Assembly: GCF_002027705.1 (NCBI RefSeq)
Contig: NZ_MBTG01000025.1
Span: forward strand, 39,391 to 103,390
Origin: Paenibacillus ferrarius
GTDB taxonomy: Bacteria; Bacillota; Bacilli; Paenibacillales; NBRC-103111
DNA: 64,000 nt
Reading direction: 5' to 3'
Position numbers and translations under genes: made by a program. The notes below the pieces were generated by a model, which was not told the DNA's origin, searched no databases, and worked only from the letters and a program-made list of their open reading frames with translations. How positions within the stretch are numbered: position 1 is the stretch's first letter; the number at the start of each line of letters is the position of its first letter. Below, piece after piece: positions 33,700-42,748 of this stretch.

Positions 33700-35466
33700 A
33701 TGGCTTTAGACGGACTAGTCCTTCATGCAATCGTTCACGAACTGCAGACGTGCGTAGGAGGCCGCATTAATAAAATTCATCAGCCCAGCGAAAATGACAT
33801 CATCATGCACATTCGAGCACAAGGGCAGAACCTGAAGCTGCTGCTTTCCGCCAATCCCACCTATCCACGGGTTCAGCTTACCGAACAATCACAGCTTAAC
33901 CCCATGGATGCTCCCATGTTCTGCATGCTGCTGCGCAAGCACTGTGAGAACGGCGTTATTGAAGCTGTGGAACAAATCGGCATGGAGCGGGTTATCCGCA
34001 TGCAAATACGTCATCGTGATGAATTAGGCGATATGAGCCTCAAACATATCCTTGTGGAAATTATGGGACGGCACAGCAATATGATTCTGCTGGACCCAGC
34101 GACCGAAACGATTCTGGACGGCATTCATCATGTCACGCCAGCCATCAGCTCCTATCGCGTTGTCATGCCCGGAAGCAAATATGTCACACCGCCCGCGCAA
34201 GATAAGCAAAACCCGCTCGAGACGGACAGCTCCGCTTTCCATCGCACCATGGAGCCGGAGGCCGCCGAGGATTCACAAGAGGAGCCTGAAAAGCCTGAGC
34301 ACCGGCTGGTTGCCGCCTTCAGTGGATTAAGTCCATTGATTGCCAAAGAGATCGTCTTCCGCAGCAAACAAGCCGGGAACCACACGGAACAGGGGGAAAC
34401 CGCCTCGTTGTGGAAAGCTTTCGATGGCATTATGACGGCTGTGCGCGAACACCGGTATGAGCCTGTCATCACCGAGCAAGAAGGCACAGGCAAATTGTTT
34501 TTTGCCGTGACGCCTTTGACTCATATTGCCGGAGTCTCAACACCGTACCCAACACCAAGCGTCTGTTTGGAGCATTTTTATGGGGATAAAGCGGAGAGAG
34601 ATACCGTCAAACAACGGGTCGCAGATTTGCTGCGTTTTTTAAATAATGAATCCAATAAGAATGTGAAAAAACTGGAAAAATTACAGGAAACCGTAGATGA
34701 TTCCAAGGATGCCGACAAATACCGAATTCTCGGCGAGTTGTTGACTGCCTCCCTCCATCTGATCAAAAAAGGAGATAAAGAGGTAGAAACCGTTAACTAT
34801 TACGATGAGAACCAGGCTATGATCACAATCGCGCTTGATCCGCTCCTCCAGCCATCTGAAAATGCGCAGCGCTATTTTAAAAAGTATACCAAAATGAAAA
34901 ATAGTACAGCGGTCGTCGAAGAGCAAATCGAACAAACGCATCAAGAAATTACTTATTTAGGCTCCCTGCTCCAGCAGCTGAGTGTAGCTTCGCTAAGCGA
35001 TATTGAAGAAATTCGCGACGAGCTCATGGAGCAAGGCTACATCCGGGATCGCAACAAAAAGCAGCGCAAAAAGAAGAAAAAAGACAAGCCTGCGCTGGCT
35101 AGCTATCTGTCTAGTGAGGGTATTCCGATATATGTAGGGAAAAATAATACGCAAAACGAATACTTAACGAATCGGCTTGCCTCGTCGATGGATACCTGGC
35201 TGCATACCAAGGATATTCCCGGCTCTCACGTTGTCATTAGGGGCGGCAGCTTCTCCGAAGCCACTCTAACCGAAGCAGCGCAATTAGCCGCTTACTTCAG
35301 TCAAGCCAAGCATTCCAGCCAGGTCCCTGTGGATTATACGGCCATCAAGCATGTCCACAAACCAAATGGCTCCAAACCTGGCTTCGTCATTTATGTCAAT
35401 CAAAAAACAATGTACGTTACCCCAGACGAAAATAAGATCAAGCAGATGAAGGTAACAATCAAATAA
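33700..35466 (+). CDS. rqcH: Rqc2/NFACT homologue RqcH (YloA)
   Basis: 588 aa. NFACT-N domain (1-180; LHAIVHEL, GRINKIHQP, ELGDMSLKHILVEIMGRHSN), helix-hairpin-helix, coiled-coil middle (about 290-440, ending in a Lys-rich stretch), and NFACT-R domain (YVGKNNTQNEYLT, WLHTKDIPGSHVV). RqcH binds obstructed 50S subunits and adds alanine tails. The usual Asp-Arg pair in the N domain reads Glu-Arg here (GMERVI, residues 96-97). Confidence 0.94.
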   Translation: MALDGLVLHAIVHELQTCVGGRINKIHQPSENDIIMHIRAQGQNLKLLLSANPTYPRVQLTEQSQLNPMDAPMFCMLLRKHCENGVIEAVEQIGMERVIRMQIRHRDELGDMSLKHILVEIMGRHSNMILLDPATETILDGIHHVTPAISSYRVVMPGSKYVTPPAQDKQNPLETDSSAFHRTMEPEAAEDSQEEPEKPEHRLVAAFSGLSPLIAKEIVFRSKQAGNHTEQGETASLWKAFDGIMTAVREHRYEPVITEQEGTGKLFFAVTPLTHIAGVSTPYPTPSVCLEHFYGDKAERDTVKQRVADLLRFLNNESNKNVKKLEKLQETVDDSKDADKYRILGELLTASLHLIKKGDKEVETVNYYDENQAMITIALDPLLQPSENAQRYFKKYTKMKNSTAVVEEQIEQTHQEITYLGSLLQQLSVASLSDIEEIRDELMEQGYIRDRNKKQRKKKKKDKPALASYLSSEGIPIYVGKNNTQNEYLTNRLASSMDTWLHTKDIPGSHVVIRGGSFSEATLTEAAQLAAYFSQAKHSSQVPVDYTAIKHVHKPNGSKPGFVIYVNQKTMYVTPDENKIKQMKVTIK

Positions 35467-35554
35467 CGAGGGCAAAGGGGCTTGTTTGAAAGCCCTGTTA
35501 GTCTGTGACAACGTAATTGGTCATGGATGAGGATTATCATTCGCTGACTCAGAG

Positions 35555-35580
35555 AACCTGCCAAAGTGCAGGTTTTTTTC
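35555..35580 (+). terminator. rqcH terminator
   Basis: AACCTGC / GCAGGTT stem with a 6-base loop and T7. Confidence 0.8.
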
Positions 35581-35610
35581 TATGAAGTCGTATAATCAGG
35601 CTCAGCGGCT

Positions 35611-36137
35611 AGACTTCCAAAAAGGCAGGCTCGGCGGCTAGAAAGCTACAACTTGCTCCGAGACGGTCGAAATGGCAGGCTCAGCTAGGGAAACAGCATT
35701 TTCTCAGCAAAAGCACGCTGAGACTTCCAAAAAGGCAGGCTCGGCGGCTAGAAGGCATACAACCTGCTCCGAGACGGTCGAAATGGCAGGCTCAGCTGGG
35801 GAAAACTGCATTTTCTCAGCAAAAGCACGCTGAGACTTCCAAAAAGGCAGGCTCGGCGGCTAGAAGGCATACAACCTGCTCCGAGACGGTCGAAATGGCA
35901 GGCTCAGCTAGGGAAAACAGCATTTTCTCCGCAAAAGCATGCTGAGACTTGCAAAAATGCAGGCTCGGCGGCTAGAAAGCTTACAACCTGCTCCGAGACG
36001 GTCGAAATGGCAGGCTCAGCTAGGGAAACAGCATTTTCTCAGCAAAAGCACGCTGAGACTTCCAAAAAGGCAGGCTCGGCGGCTAGAAAGCTTACAAGCT
36101 GCTCCGAGACGGTCAAAATGGCAGGCTCAGCTGGGCA
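35611..36137. repeat. Five tandem copies of a ~111 bp unit
   Basis: Copies begin at 35611, 35721, 35833, 35945 and 36056 (spacings 110-112); the last is cut short at about 36137. Each unit is two diverged half-units, both of the form GAGAC...AAA...GGCAGGCTC. Half A closes as CTCGG/CCGAG and half B as CTCAGC/GCTGAG, so every half can form a hairpin. The 110-112 bp periods are not multiples of three throughout, so the open frames here are not genes. Confidence 0.85.
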
Positions 36138-36213
36138 GGTTTACAAAGTACAGTGGCGCATTCCGCTGATGTCCCCCTTTTGCCAGGGATATCGTGGACT
36201 TGGTTAGTCGTGG

Positions 36214-36365
36214 GGTCTGGCGGTCTGGCGGTCTGGCGGTCTGGCGGTCTGGCGGTCTGGCGGTCTGGCGGTCTGGCGGTCTGGCGGTCTGGCGGTCTGG
36301 CGGTCTGGCGGTCTGGGGTCTGGGGTCTGGGGTCTGGGGTCTGGGGTCTGGGGTCTGGGGTCTGG
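36214..36365. repeat. Compound minisatellite: 12 x 8 bp then 8 x 7 bp
   Basis: GGTCTGGC is repeated 12 times (36214-36309), then GGTCTGG 8 times (36310-36365), followed by decayed GGGCTTC-like copies to about 36440. The 7-bp part gives GGGG tracts separated by TCT on the plus strand, an ideal G-quadruplex pattern. No protein is encoded plausibly. It lies between the converging genes rqcH and ugd. Confidence 0.9.
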
Positions 36366-36515
36366 GCTTCTAGGGTCCTCGGGGCCTGAGGTTCCAGACT
36401 TCGGGCTCCGAGGCTCTGGGCTTCTGGGCTTCCGTGTTCCCAGCTTCTGAGTTGGCACGATCGAAGTGTACTTGTGTGCTGCTAGCCGCAGATCAGCAAG
36501 CACAATTAGTGCATA

Positions 36516-36563
36516 AAAATAAAACAAGAACTGCCCTCAAGTAGTTTTTCTACTTGTAGGCAG
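36516..36563 (-). terminator. ugd terminator
   Basis: On the minus strand, CTGCCTACAAGTAG pairs with CTACTTGAGGGCAG, followed by TTCTTGTTTTATTTTT. Confidence 0.8.
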
Positions 36564-36582
36564 CCCTTGCTAGGCCTCACAC

Positions 36583-37914
36583 TTAAACGACCATTTCCGC
36601 TTGCACAGCTGTTTTTCTGCCAATGGAAACATACGTAAAGCCGAGTTCACGCATGTCATCCGGTTCAAACATATTGCGTCCATCGACAATGAGCGGTTCC
36701 TTCACTAGGCTGCGAATTAACCGCCAATTCAAGCAGCGAATAGCCTCCCATTCGGTCGTGATCACCACAGCATCCGCCTCATCAAGCGCAGCATAGGGAT
36801 CCGTGAATAATTGCAGATCCGGAAGAAGGCTGGAAGCATGTTCAACTGCCGCAGGGTCGTACGCGTGGACGACAGCGCCTAATTGCTGCAGACCAGCGAT
36901 AATATCGAGTGCAGGAGCATCCCGTAGATCATCGGTATTCGGCTTAAAAGCGAGACCCAGCACAGCGATTTTTTTTCCGCTTACACGACCGACTTCTTGC
37001 TCAATTTTGGTTACGAAGCGTTCTCGCTGCAAGTGATTCACTTCAATGACAGAACGCAATATTTTGAAGTCATAATCGATATTCTGCGCCAGCTTCAGCT
37101 GCGCTTTCGTATCCTTAGGGAAGCATGAGCCTCCATAACCAATACCCGCATTCAGGAAATGCGGGCCAATGCGCCGGTCCAATCCCATTCCCTTGGCCAC
37201 GAGGCTAACATTGGCGTCTACTTTCTCACACACATTGGCCATTTCATTAATAAATGAAATCTTCGTCGCCAGGAAAGCATTCGAGGCGTATTTAATAAGC
37301 TCAGCGCTTTCGCGGTCCGTCATAAGCACTTCAGCACGCAAGGATGCATGCAGGGCTGCAATACGTGCTCCCGCATCAGGATGTTTGGCGCCAATCACAA
37401 TGCGATCCGGATGAAACGTATCCCAGATCGCCGAGCCTTCTCTCAGAAATTCAGGGTTGGAAACAACCTGTATCTCGATGTGAGAGGCGGCCAGCAGGCG
37501 AAGATATTGCTCAGCCAAGCTGCCGCTTCCGACGGGCACAGTACTCTTCATGACGACGATTTTAGAGGTAATGGCATTGGCCGCAATACTGGCAAGGACA
37601 CTGTTCACTTGGGACATATCCACATCGCCGTTGTCCAGTGTAGGCGTACCCACGGCAATGATGATAATATCCGAACCGCGAACAGCCTCCCCGATTTGCG
37701 AGGTAAACGATAGTCGATTGGCCAAAACATTAGAAGTAACCAGCTCTTGCAAATCAGGCTCGTAGATGGGCATTTCACCTTGCTGCAAACGAGCAATTTT
37801 CTCCTCTGCTTGATCCACGCAGATCACACGATGCCCCATTTCAGCGAAACAGGCACCTGATACCAAGCCTACATAACCCGCACCGATAACCGCAATCCGT
37901 TCTGCCTCTCTCAT
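36583..37914 (-). CDS. ugd: UDP-glucose 6-dehydrogenase
   Basis: 443 aa. N-terminal Rossmann fold GAGYVGLVSGACFAEMGH, VGTPTLDNGDVD, EFLREGSA, and the catalytic Cys in GIGYGGSCFPKDTKA are diagnostic. It makes UDP-glucuronate for envelope polysaccharides. It follows galU, whose product is its substrate precursor, in one operon (29-base gap). Confidence 0.95.
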   Translation of the reverse strand: MREAERIAVIGAGYVGLVSGACFAEMGHRVICVDQAEEKIARLQQGEMPIYEPDLQELVTSNVLANRLSFTSQIGEAVRGSDIIIIAVGTPTLDNGDVDMSQVNSVLASIAANAITSKIVVMKSTVPVGSGSLAEQYLRLLAASHIEIQVVSNPEFLREGSAIWDTFHPDRIVIGAKHPDAGARIAALHASLRAEVLMTDRESAELIKYASNAFLATKISFINEMANVCEKVDANVSLVAKGMGLDRRIGPHFLNAGIGYGGSCFPKDTKAQLKLAQNIDYDFKILRSVIEVNHLQRERFVTKIEQEVGRVSGKKIAVLGLAFKPNTDDLRDAPALDIIAGLQQLGAVVHAYDPAAVEHASSLLPDLQLFTDPYAALDEADAVVITTEWEAIRCLNWRLIRSLVKEPLIVDGRNMFEPDDMRELGFTYVSIGRKTAVQAEMVV

Positions 37915-37943
37915 CCATTCAACCTCCCAAGTTTAGCGCATGC

Positions 37944-38825
37944 CTATTTGGAATCCCATTGCTTGATCAGAGATAATAAATATGATTTCACTTGCTCCTG
38001 TAAATCCGGACGCTGCAGAGCGAGCTCAATCGTTGCTTCGATATACCCCATCTTGTCGCCAACATCGTAGCGCTTAGCCTGCATCTGATAAGCTGCCATT
38101 TGCTGCTGTCTGTTAAGCACACGCAAAGCGTCGGTCAATTGAATTTCGCCGCCGCGGCCTGCCTCCTGACGTTCCAAAATGCTGAAAATTTCCGGCATGA
38201 TAATGTACCGGCCGATAACGGCTAAATTAGAAGGCGCTTGGTCACGATCAGGCTTCTCCACCAGATCCTCGATCAGCTGATACTGCTCACGCGCGGCAGC
38301 CGGGGATATGATGCCATATTTACTTACATCCGCCCAAGGAACTTCTTGTACGGCGATGACGGACGTTTCGGTTTGCTCGTAAATATTCATCATTTGCTTA
38401 AGTCCAGGCGGCGAGGATTGAAGGATATCGTCCCCGAGCAATACCGCGAAAGGCTCATCTCCGATAAACTTACGTGCGCACAAGATGGCATGACCGAGTC
38501 CGAGCGGCTGCTTTTGGCGAATATAATGCACATCGGCCAAATTGGACACCGACTGTACAATTTCCAGCAGCTTCGTGCTGCCTTTTTCCTCCAGCATCAT
38601 CTCAAGCTCAACGGATTTGTCAAAATGATCCTCAATGGCACGCTTATTGCGCCCAGTTACAATAATGATATCTTCAATGCCGGATTCAATCGCTTCCTCG
38701 ACGATATATTGAATAGCCGGCTTATCAACGATGGGCAGCATTTCTTTGGGCTGCGCCTTGGTCGCTGGCAGGAAACGAGTACCTAAACCAGCCGCGGGAA
38801 TAATGGCTTTGCGAATCTTCTTCAT
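37944..38825 (-). CDS. galU: UTP-glucose-1-phosphate uridylyltransferase
   Basis: 293 aa. Nucleotide motif IPAAGLGTRFLPATKAQPKEMLPI, QYIVEEA, QKQPLGLGHA and VLLGDDI match GalU/GtaB. It produces UDP-glucose. The start overlaps the PHP gene stop by 4 bases. Confidence 0.95.
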   Translation of the reverse strand: MKKIRKAIIPAAGLGTRFLPATKAQPKEMLPIVDKPAIQYIVEEAIESGIEDIIIVTGRNKRAIEDHFDKSVELEMMLEEKGSTKLLEIVQSVSNLADVHYIRQKQPLGLGHAILCARKFIGDEPFAVLLGDDILQSSPPGLKQMMNIYEQTETSVIAVQEVPWADVSKYGIISPAAAREQYQLIEDLVEKPDRDQAPSNLAVIGRYIIMPEIFSILERQEAGRGGEIQLTDALRVLNRQQQMAAYQMQAKRYDVGDKMGYIEATIELALQRPDLQEQVKSYLLSLIKQWDSK

Positions 38826-39679
38826 GGACGCTGCTCCTTCTCCGGTTGTAGATGCTGCAGGATATCGATGCCTATGCGCTTCGAGCCAATCGGTGCATGA
38901 AAGACAACACCGCCTCGTTCGCCGTGAAAATCGGAACCTGCTGTAATGAGAAGTCCGGAGCGCTGTGCAAGAAGAAGGTACTTCGCCTCATCTTCCGGTG
39001 TATGGTCGGAGTGGTAAACTTCAATCCCATCTAACCCTTGCTGGGCGATGGCCTCTACAAGAGCATCATTATGATAAATGCCCGGATGCGCAAGAACAGC
39101 CTTCCCTCCTGCGTCATGAATCCAGGCTATAGCCGTCGCAGGCTCAATCCTTGGCGGATTCGCATACGCAGCAGCCCCGGTGCCTAAGTACTTGTCAAAA
39201 GCCTCGCTGATGGATGCCACATAGCCTTTACCCAATAAAACAGCCGCGATATGCGGTCTCCCTACGGTGTCGCCTTGGCGCTTGATGTTCTCTACCTCTT
39301 TGAGCACTTCGGCCATCGTAATGTCAAGACCTAACTGCTGCAGGCGGTCAATGATCATTTGATTCCGGGTATCCCGCGTGTCCCGCAAAGACGATAATCT
39401 TGCCAGAAATTGCGGGTCCTCCGTTTGAACGTAGTAACCCAGTACATGAATATCCTGTCCGCCCGCTACTGTCGAAATCTCCACGCCAGGCACAACCTCA
39501 ATACCGAGCTTAAGGCCCTCTGCAAGCGCCTCAGCCACGCCTGAAACCGTGTCATGATCTGTGATGGCGATCGCTCCCAAACCGGCGTCAAAAGCCATTT
39601 GAACGTTAGCTGCGGGACGCTGAGTCCCATCGGAAGCGGTTGTATGCGTATGTAGATCTGCTTCTATTCTTACTGGCAT
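38822..39679 (-). CDS. PHP-domain phosphoesterase
   Basis: 285 aa. Metal ligands DLHTHTTASDG at the N-terminus, ITDHDTVSG, PGVEIS, VLAHPG, and the late GSDFHGE give a complete PHP active site, as in YciV/RnaAM-type 3',5'-nucleotidases. The substrate is not determined; nucleoside bisphosphates or short RNA ends are likely. It is first of the PHP-galU-ugd operon. Confidence 0.85.
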   Translation of the reverse strand: MPVRIEADLHTHTTASDGTQRPAANVQMAFDAGLGAIAITDHDTVSGVAEALAEGLKLGIEVVPGVEISTVAGGQDIHVLGYYVQTEDPQFLARLSSLRDTRDTRNQMIIDRLQQLGLDITMAEVLKEVENIKRQGDTVGRPHIAAVLLGKGYVASISEAFDKYLGTGAAAYANPPRIEPATAIAWIHDAGGKAVLAHPGIYHNDALVEAIAQQGLDGIEVYHSDHTPEDEAKYLLLAQRSGLLITAGSDFHGERGGVVFHAPIGSKRIGIDILQHLQPEKEQRP

Positions 39680-39755
39680 TTTTCTTTACACTTCCTTTAT
39701 CGTAAATGACGTCTATAAACAGAACATTAAGGGACCTGCAGATTTATGTAAAATG

Positions 39756-40667
39756 TTAAAGGAAACGGCTCAAATCTTCCTGCCGCAAAAAAGTCATGAA
39801 ACTGACAGCTGAGATGGGAAGCAGCGTAGAGTTCAAATAGATCGCATAGAAGCTGCGCTCAAAGGTGATATTCTCAATCGTTTTCACTTTAAAAAGCCCC
39901 AGTGTCACTTCATGCTTCACAGAAGATTGCGACAGGATCGAAATCCCTAGCCCCGCTTCAACGGCTGACTTGATCGCACCCGTGCTGCCCAGCTCCATCA
40001 CAATTTTCATCGGAGAGCAGTCCATCTGACAGCGTGCGAACTCCTCTTCCATGACTCTTCTCGTCCCCGAGCCTTGTTCGCGCAGAACGAACGGATATTT
40101 CAGGAGCTCCTCGAACGAAACGACGTCCATATCCGCCAGAGGATGATCGGCAGGCACGATCAGTTTCAACTCGTCGCTCAGAATCGCTTCTGTATGTACG
40201 TCAGGATGATCAATGGGCGCTTCCACGAGTCCGAAATTGAGTTGATGCCCCAGCACTTCATCCAGGATTTGCGTCGTATTCATCACTTTCATTGAAACCG
40301 AAATATTCGGATAATCTTTGCTGAAAGGGCCAAGCAGCCTCGGCAGGATGTACTCTCCCATCGTTAAGCTGGCACCCAATTGCAGCCGCCCTTCAATCAT
40401 CTTCGTAAATTTGGACATCGCGACATCCGTTTCCCGAATCAGCTCAATGCTGTTTTTGGCGAACGGCATAAGGGCTCGTCCCGCTTCAGACAGCTCAATC
40501 TTCTTGGTGCTCCGATGAAACAGCTTCACGCCGAAATAATCTTCCAGCGATTGCACCTGCATGGTGACTGCAGGCTGAGTCATATGTAAAGCTCCAGCCG
40601 CATGAGAGAAGCTTCCTTTCTCCGCAACGGTATAGAAGATATGCAATTGATGAAAATTAAGTGCCAT
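39756..40667 (-). CDS. LysR-family transcriptional regulator (CysL/CbbR-like)
   Basis: 303 aa from MALNFHQLHIFYTVAE behind AGGCGGG; an in-frame extension of 35 residues is not supported. N-terminal winged HTH (GSFSHAAGALHMTQPAVTMQ) and a periplasmic-binding-like effector domain (ADHPLA, GAIKSAVEAGLGISIL). It resembles CysL-type regulators, but the inducer cannot be told. No obvious target lies divergently; its neighbours are transcribed in the same direction. Confidence 0.88.
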   Translation of the reverse strand: MALNFHQLHIFYTVAEKGSFSHAAGALHMTQPAVTMQVQSLEDYFGVKLFHRSTKKIELSEAGRALMPFAKNSIELIRETDVAMSKFTKMIEGRLQLGASLTMGEYILPRLLGPFSKDYPNISVSMKVMNTTQILDEVLGHQLNFGLVEAPIDHPDVHTEAILSDELKLIVPADHPLADMDVVSFEELLKYPFVLREQGSGTRRVMEEEFARCQMDCSPMKIVMELGSTGAIKSAVEAGLGISILSQSSVKHEVTLGLFKVKTIENITFERSFYAIYLNSTLLPISAVSFMTFLRQEDLSRFL

Positions 40668-40728
40668 GAAAACCCGCCTCTCTTTGTTTACATTATATGA
40701 AATAGAACGCTTACCGTCCATTAAGACA

Positions 40729-40764
40729 AAAAAAGAGCATGTCGGAATCGACACCCTCTTCGCC
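40729..40764 (-). terminator. Terminator after the 40779 gene
   Basis: On the minus strand, GAGGGTGTCG / CGACATGCTC hairpin with two mismatches and a T7 run, between the hypothetical gene and the LysR gene. Confidence 0.65.
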
Positions 40765-40778
40765 ATCCCCATATCTGA

Positions 40779-41216
40779 TTATCGACGTTTGCGGCTGTTC
40801 TTGATCAAGGTCATTCGGCGAGAATGCCGCAGCCAGGAATAATAGGATTTCAAGTCACGAAGCTCCATCGTTTCGGACATTCTTCCGAGGAATGTCACAA
40901 TAATCATCTTGTGCAGCGGATTTCCGACCAGATCCGTCTCATGTTCCAAGTGGGAAAACTCAGCGACAACAACAAGATCGTCGTCAATGAGATAGACATC
41001 CTCTTCATTCCGGTAATAAGGGACAATGCTATCGTTTTTCAGCTTTTCCCAAAGAAAAGCACAAATTTCCTCGAGTGAATTGTTTTCACTAGAAACACGA
41101 TCTGTCCATCTTAGCTTGGCATGATTCGTGATCACGACATCCGCCACTTTCTTATCCCCCAGTTGTACGAAAAATGGTTCGTAAGTACTCCATCTCCCCA
41201 TCACCTTGTCTTTCAT
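40779..41216 (-). CDS. Conserved-looking protein of unknown function
   Basis: 145 aa from the ATG at 41216 (AAAGGGG eight bases upstream). VVITNHAKLRWTDRV near residue 30, then DDDLVVVAEFSHLEHETDLVG, LHKMIIVTFLG and a basic tail (RHSRRMTLIKNSRKRR). The pattern of one compact alpha/beta domain is visible, but I do not recognise the family. Base composition matches its neighbours, so it is probably a native gene. Confidence 0.6.
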   Translation of the reverse strand: MKDKVMGRWSTYEPFFVQLGDKKVADVVITNHAKLRWTDRVSSENNSLEEICAFLWEKLKNDSIVPYYRNEEDVYLIDDDLVVVAEFSHLEHETDLVGNPLHKMIIVTFLGRMSETMELRDLKSYYSWLRHSRRMTLIKNSRKRR

Positions 41217-41379
41217 GATCACAACCCCTTTCCTACTAAAATGAGACCGTGTACCTATTCCATAAATGTATGTAAGTTATACTTTACTTGATTATAACTA
41301 AATTTTCCATGGAAGAATATATAAAATTATTAATAAATATTTGTGAACTCGTGAAAAAATGCTTATTTTCTAAAAATTC

Positions 41380-41412
41380 AAAAAATAAAAAAAGCTTCGT
41401 GAGAAGCTTTCG
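41380..41412 (-). terminator. ylbG terminator
   Basis: AAAGCTTC / GAAGCTTT stem with a GTGA loop (written on the plus strand) and a long T-run on the minus side. Confidence 0.8.
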
Positions 41413-41427
41413 TTTTGCACTGCAGCC

Positions 41428-41691
41428 TCAAAGGGTGTAAAATCTAGTTTTGTCTGGCACATCACTACTGTATTCAGTTTTAATTTCATTGCGGTAAGAC
41501 TTCTCTACCTTTTTGACGTATGGAAGCTTCAAAAGGTTCCGTGTTGTCTCATCTACTTTGCTGGCATGTATATAAAGTACGGCATAGTTCATTTTTTTCG
41601 AAATGTAGTGAAGCGAACCAAACCGTTCCAAGTTTCTCGCGGCTTTAATATCGTTCACCCAAATGATTAATCCGCTGCGCTCGATCATCAT
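41428..41691 (-). CDS. ylbG: YlbG family protein (DUF2129)
   Basis: 87 aa behind AAGAGGTAG. RSGLIIWVNDIKAARNLERF, LHYISKKMNYAVLYI, and LPYVKKVEKSYRN are the family signature. Small cytoplasmic protein of unknown function, normally adjacent to ylbF; here an asparaginase gene on the other strand separates them. Confidence 0.88.
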   Translation of the reverse strand: MMIERSGLIIWVNDIKAARNLERFGSLHYISKKMNYAVLYIHASKVDETTRNLLKLPYVKKVEKSYRNEIKTEYSSDVPDKTRFYTL

Positions 41692-41738
41692 GATTGCTAC
41701 CTCTTTTCAATAATCCTAGTATGGAGTGATTCTTTGGC

Positions 41739-42743
41739 ATGAAGTCTTCTAACACCATTGTCCGCGTGTATCGCGGAAGCATAACAGAAAGTATTCACCG
41801 CGTCCACCTCGCGGTTGTGAACGCACAAGGGACGTTGCTGCACGAAGCAGGCGACCCGCAGCTCCTGACCTTCGCCCGTTCCACGGCGAAGCTGATTCAA
41901 ACGCTGCCGGTGATTGAATCAGGCGCGGCCGATCATTACGGCCTGGATGAGGCCGAAATCGCCCTGTGCTGCGCTTCCCACAATGGGGAAGCCGAGCACG
42001 TGAGCACCGCCCGGGGAATACTGGGCAAGCTCGGTTTCTACCATACGCACCTGCAATGCGGTGCGCATGAGCCTTTCCACGCGCCTACCGCACAAGCGAT
42101 GCGCGAGCGGGGCGAAGCCCCAACCACCTTGCACAACAATTGCTCGGGCAAACATTCGGGTATGCTGACACTCAGCGCGCATCTCGGAGCATCTCCGGAC
42201 ACCTACATGAGCTTGCAGCATCCGGTTCAACAGCTGATGCTGGATGCCGTATGCGCAATGTCGGATGTGCCTAAGTCACAGATGCAGCTTGGCATTGACG
42301 GCTGCGGAGTACCCGTGTTCGGTATGCCGATTCGCCATCTAGCTCTTGCTTTTGCCAGATTAGGCAGCCCCGAAGGGTTATCCGAAGTGCGTGCAAACGC
42401 TTGCCGAAGAATTGTCGCCGCGGTGCGAAAATATCCTCAATTCCTCGCGGGAAGCGACCGCTTCGATACGCGATTAATCGAGGTAACGGGTGGCCGAATC
42501 ATCGGAAAAATGGGCGCCGAGGGCATTTTCGCCTTAACGATTCCAGAGCAGAGCCTAGGCTTCGTCCTGAAGATTGAGGACGGCAATCAACGCGCCATGT
42601 ATCCGGCTGTCGTAGAAGCCTTGAAGCAGCTAAGCCTGCTCTCTGAATCAGAAGTACATGAGCTGGCATCTTTCCATAACCCCATTGTTCATAACTGGCA
42701 AGGAACCGAGGTCGGTATTATCCGCCCCGATTTCAAGCTATAA
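41739..42743 (+). CDS. L-asparaginase II family protein
   Basis: 334 aa. VYRGSITESIHRVHLAVV, the Ser/Thr-rich FARSTAKLIQ, CCASHNGEAEHV, NNCSGKHSGML, and GIDGCGVPVFG match the PF06089 (R. etli type) asparaginase family, which is unrelated to AnsA/AnsB. It hydrolyses asparagine to aspartate and ammonia. It has its own direction between ylbG and ylbF and ends 5 bases before the ylbF stop, converging without a clear terminator. Confidence 0.88.
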   Translation: MKSSNTIVRVYRGSITESIHRVHLAVVNAQGTLLHEAGDPQLLTFARSTAKLIQTLPVIESGAADHYGLDEAEIALCCASHNGEAEHVSTARGILGKLGFYHTHLQCGAHEPFHAPTAQAMRERGEAPTTLHNNCSGKHSGMLTLSAHLGASPDTYMSLQHPVQQLMLDAVCAMSDVPKSQMQLGIDGCGVPVFGMPIRHLALAFARLGSPEGLSEVRANACRRIVAAVRKYPQFLAGSDRFDTRLIEVTGGRIIGKMGAEGIFALTIPEQSLGFVLKIEDGNQRAMYPAVVEALKQLSLLSESEVHELASFHNPIVHNWQGTEVGIIRPDFKL

Positions 42744-42748
42744 TTCAT

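Noticed and set aside
35611..36137. CRISPR array
   Set aside because: The whole unit is repeated with no unique spacers, and no cas genes are in the window.
35939..36169. Plus-strand ORF in the 111-bp repeats
   Set aside because: It follows the repeat sequence itself; neighbouring copies of 110 and 112 bp break the frame and there is no ribosome site.
36204..36527. Minus-strand ORF rich in Pro, Asp and Arg
   Set aside because: It is a translation of the 7/8-bp minisatellite.
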